Assembly (NCBI GenBank): GCA_023260375.1
Contig: JALQVK010000067.1
Coordinates: 1-5,701, forward strand
Origin: Rhodoluna sp.
Lineage (GTDB): Bacteria > Actinomycetota > Actinomycetes > Actinomycetales > Microbacteriaceae
Direction: 5' to 3'
Length of the DNA stretch: 5,701 nucleotides
Of the stretch, positions 4,139 to 5,701 are shown piece after piece; within the stretch, counting starts at the first letter, position 1, and each line of letters begins with the position of its first letter. A model generated the notes under the pieces. That model worked only from the letters and a program-made list of their open reading frames with translations. It had not been told where the DNA came from and did not search any database. A program made the translations under genes and the position numbers.

Positions 4139-5701
4139 TTATCGGCGGAGTATTCCCTTCAACGACGACAGCGCCGAACGCACTTCTTCGTTCTTAGCCA
4201 ACCAGAGAGTTGCAACATAAATACCGGCCGAAATCGCCGTGACGACGACGCAGACCAACAGCGATTGAAGGGTTCCAGCCAGAGCGAAACTGACCAGAGT
4301 TAGTCCGCCAATTGCGAGGGGAATTCCGCCACCGATTAAGCCTGCAAGGACGGCCGCGCCAACCACTTGGAGCCCATACCGAACGAGACGACCATCGGTA
4401 AGTTTTCCGATTCGCTTGGTTAGCAGGCTGTAGGCAATTAGTGCCTGCACCGCGAAGCTAATTGACATCACGAGCGCCATGGCTGCGACCAGTCCAATAG
4501 CAGGCACGGTTGCAGCGCAAATGAAAGCACCAATTACAAACACCACTATTTGGATGGTTGTGAACACAAACGGACTCTTGGTGTCTTCTAGTGCGTAGAA
4601 GACGCGCTGCAGCATGAAGTTCACGCTGAACGGAACAAGACCGAGCATCATCGCAGCAAGCACATTTCCAAGAGCGCCGGCCGATTTAAAATCTTGGGCA
4701 AACACGTTGGCGATTGGGTAACAGAGGACAATCATCAGAACGCTGGCGATAGCACTCAAAGCCAAGATTGAGCGCAGCGCCTTGACCACGTCCATTTTCA
4801 AGAGATCAAACTTTTTGGCATGAGCGTGCTCGCTCATCCGCGTGAAGTAGGCGGTGGCAATGGAGACCGTGCCGACTGAGTGGGGAATCATGAAAATAAG
4901 CCAAGCGGTACCGGCAACGGCAACCGACGCAAAACTTTGGCCCGACTCCCAGCCGTCTCCAGCAATTGACGAACGTGCAGCCAAAGTGGTTGAGGTCAGG
5001 CTGGTCTGGATCAAACCGCCGATCTGTGTGATTACCAACATGCCGAGAGTCCAGCTGGCAGCCTTTAGTGCCGGGCGTAGCCCGAGGCCTTTCCACTTGA
5101 AGTTAAACGTGAAACGAAGGCCGATTCGTTTCCAGAAGAAGAACAGAATCAAAGCTTGCGAAGCTACACCCAAGGTAGCGGTTCCAGCTAGAACTGTGAC
5201 CTGAAGCTCGGTCCAGATGTGCTGGGAACCATTCGGCCCAAACATTGACACAAAAACACCTAGTCCAGCAATAGCAACCAAGTTGTTGATCACCGGCGCC
5301 CACATAAAGGGACCGAATGAGCTTCTGGCGTTTAGAACTTCACCAAGGATCGAGTAAAGACCGTAAAAGAAAAGCTGGGGTAGACACCAGTAGGCGAACG
5401 CGGTGGCGAGGGCCAGCGTCGCGTCGTCCCAGCCGCTTGTATACATTCGAACCAAGACAGGGGCTAACAAAGTAGCCAGCACGGTAATCAAGGCGAATGT
5501 AGTGATGATTACCGTAAGCAGCCCGTCGATGTAACCCTTGCCGCCATCCTTGTGAACCTTCGCGCGAACAATCTGAGGAACCAAAACTGCGTTAAGCAGG
5601 CCACCCACGATGATTGCGTAAACGTTGTTCGGCAACTGGTTAGCGACAGCGAAAGCATCCGCCTCGTTATTGGTGATACCAATGGCACCGGCCAACATCA
5701 C
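4139..5701 (-). CDS. murJ: Lipid II flippase MurJ (MviN family), 5' end cut by window edge
   Basis: MurJ is an integral membrane transporter of the MOP superfamily that moves lipid II from the inner to the outer face of the cytoplasmic membrane for peptidoglycan assembly. 520 residues are visible, still in frame at the right edge; the missing part is probably a few tens of residues holding the start of the first helix and its RxxGxxR-type segment. Seen: ADAFAVANQLPN (14-25), whose Asp15 corresponds to E. coli Asp39, VGGLLNAVLVP (32-42), MIPHSVGTVSIATAYFTRMS (271-290), and the family signature QRVFYALEDTKSPF (365-378). About a dozen hydrophobic segments run through the protein, the last ending near residue 502. 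Only a short basic tail follows, so the pseudokinase and extracellular extension of mycobacterial MviN is absent. It is followed directly by trxB, with no sigM or anti-sigma gene between. Its promoter and ribosome site lie outside the window. Confidence 0.95.
   Translation of the reverse strand: MMLAGAIGITNNEADAFAVANQLPNNVYAIIVGGLLNAVLVPQIVRAKVHKDGGKGYIDGLLTVIITTFALITVLATLLAPVLVRMYTSGWDDATLALATAFAYWCLPQLFFYGLYSILGEVLNARSSFGPFMWAPVINNLVAIAGLGVFVSMFGPNGSQHIWTELQVTVLAGTATLGVASQALILFFFWKRIGLRFTFNFKWKGLGLRPALKAASWTLGMLVITQIGGLIQTSLTSTTLAARSSIAGDGWESGQSFASVAVAGTAWLIFMIPHSVGTVSIATAYFTRMSEHAHAKKFDLLKMDVVKALRSILALSAIASVLMIVLCYPIANVFAQDFKSAGALGNVLAAMMLGLVPFSVNFMLQRVFYALEDTKSPFVFTTIQIVVFVIGAFICAATVPAIGLVAAMALVMSISFAVQALIAYSLLTKRIGKLTDGRLVRYGLQVVGAAVLAGLIGGGIPLAIGGLTLVSFALAGTLQSLLVCVVVTAISAGIYVATLWLAKNEEVRSALSSLKGILRR
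5101..5116. other. Second degenerate parS-like palindrome, inside murJ
   Basis: GTTAAACGTGAAAC (5102-5115) matches the inner 14 bases of parS, GTTTCACGTGAAAC, at 12 positions, with the central ACGT and the whole right half CGTGAAAC intact; over 16 bases it is 12 of 16. It lies within codons for the murJ segment RFTFNF, so it may be coding coincidence. Genuine parS sites do occur inside genes. Confidence 0.22.

Noticed and set aside
4555..4566. Inverted repeat TTGTG-AA-CACAA in murJ
   Set aside because: It is short, lies in coding sequence, and has no partner promoter or second copy; chance is sufficient.
5245..5250. TTGACA on the plus strand as a -35 element
   Set aside because: No convincing -10 follows at the right distance and no plus-strand gene lies downstream.
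1..5701. CRISPR arrays, tRNA or rRNA genes, insertion sequences, prophage or defence genes
   Set aside because: No spaced repeats, cloverleaf structures, transposase motifs or terminal inverted repeats were seen; the window is filled by conserved core genes.

Overview
This window is the origin-proximal end of an actinobacterial chromosome: the conserved parB / trxA-trxB / murJ neighbourhood. The proteins are actinobacterial in style. Base composition looks only moderately GC-rich, roughly half G+C by eye, and the intergenic gaps are very short. My best guess is a streamlined, lower-GC member of the Microbacteriaceae (Luna-cluster / Aquiluna / Rhodoluna-like). That is inference from gene order and composition, not a database match.

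Layout, left to right. Positions 1-557 (+) hold the 3' part of parB, cut by the left edge. A 16-bp convergent gap with a small hairpin follows. All other genes run on the minus strand, so transcription goes from right to left: murJ (lipid II flippase, 4139-5701, start lies off the right edge), trxB (3183-4100), trxA (2841-3158), a fold-type-I PLP aminotransferase (1542-2801), and a D-alanine--D-alanine ligase-type ATP-grasp enzyme (574-1545). Gaps between the minus-strand genes are 38, 24 and 39 nt, followed by a 4-nt overlap. They therefore look like one transcription unit whose promoter is probably to the right of the window. No stretch over 300 bases lacks a gene.

Functionally the unit joins cell-wall precursor supply and export (Ddl makes the D-Ala-D-Ala end of the stem peptide, MurJ flips the finished lipid II) with cytoplasmic thiol redox (TrxB reduces TrxA with NADPH). 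These sit beside the chromosome-segregation gene parB. The aminotransferase has a clear family but no substrate that can be read from sequence.

Start choices matter here. Ddl and TrxB both begin with TTG codons placed behind good Shine-Dalgarno sequences. For trxB and the aminotransferase the longest open frames over-extend the N-terminus, so shorter starts are given.

I see no mobile element, CRISPR array, RNA gene or clearly novel system. The observations most worth checking are two degenerate parS-like palindromes, one between trxB and trxA and one inside murJ, some active-site substitutions in the Ddl homologue, and hairpins in two of the operon's gaps.
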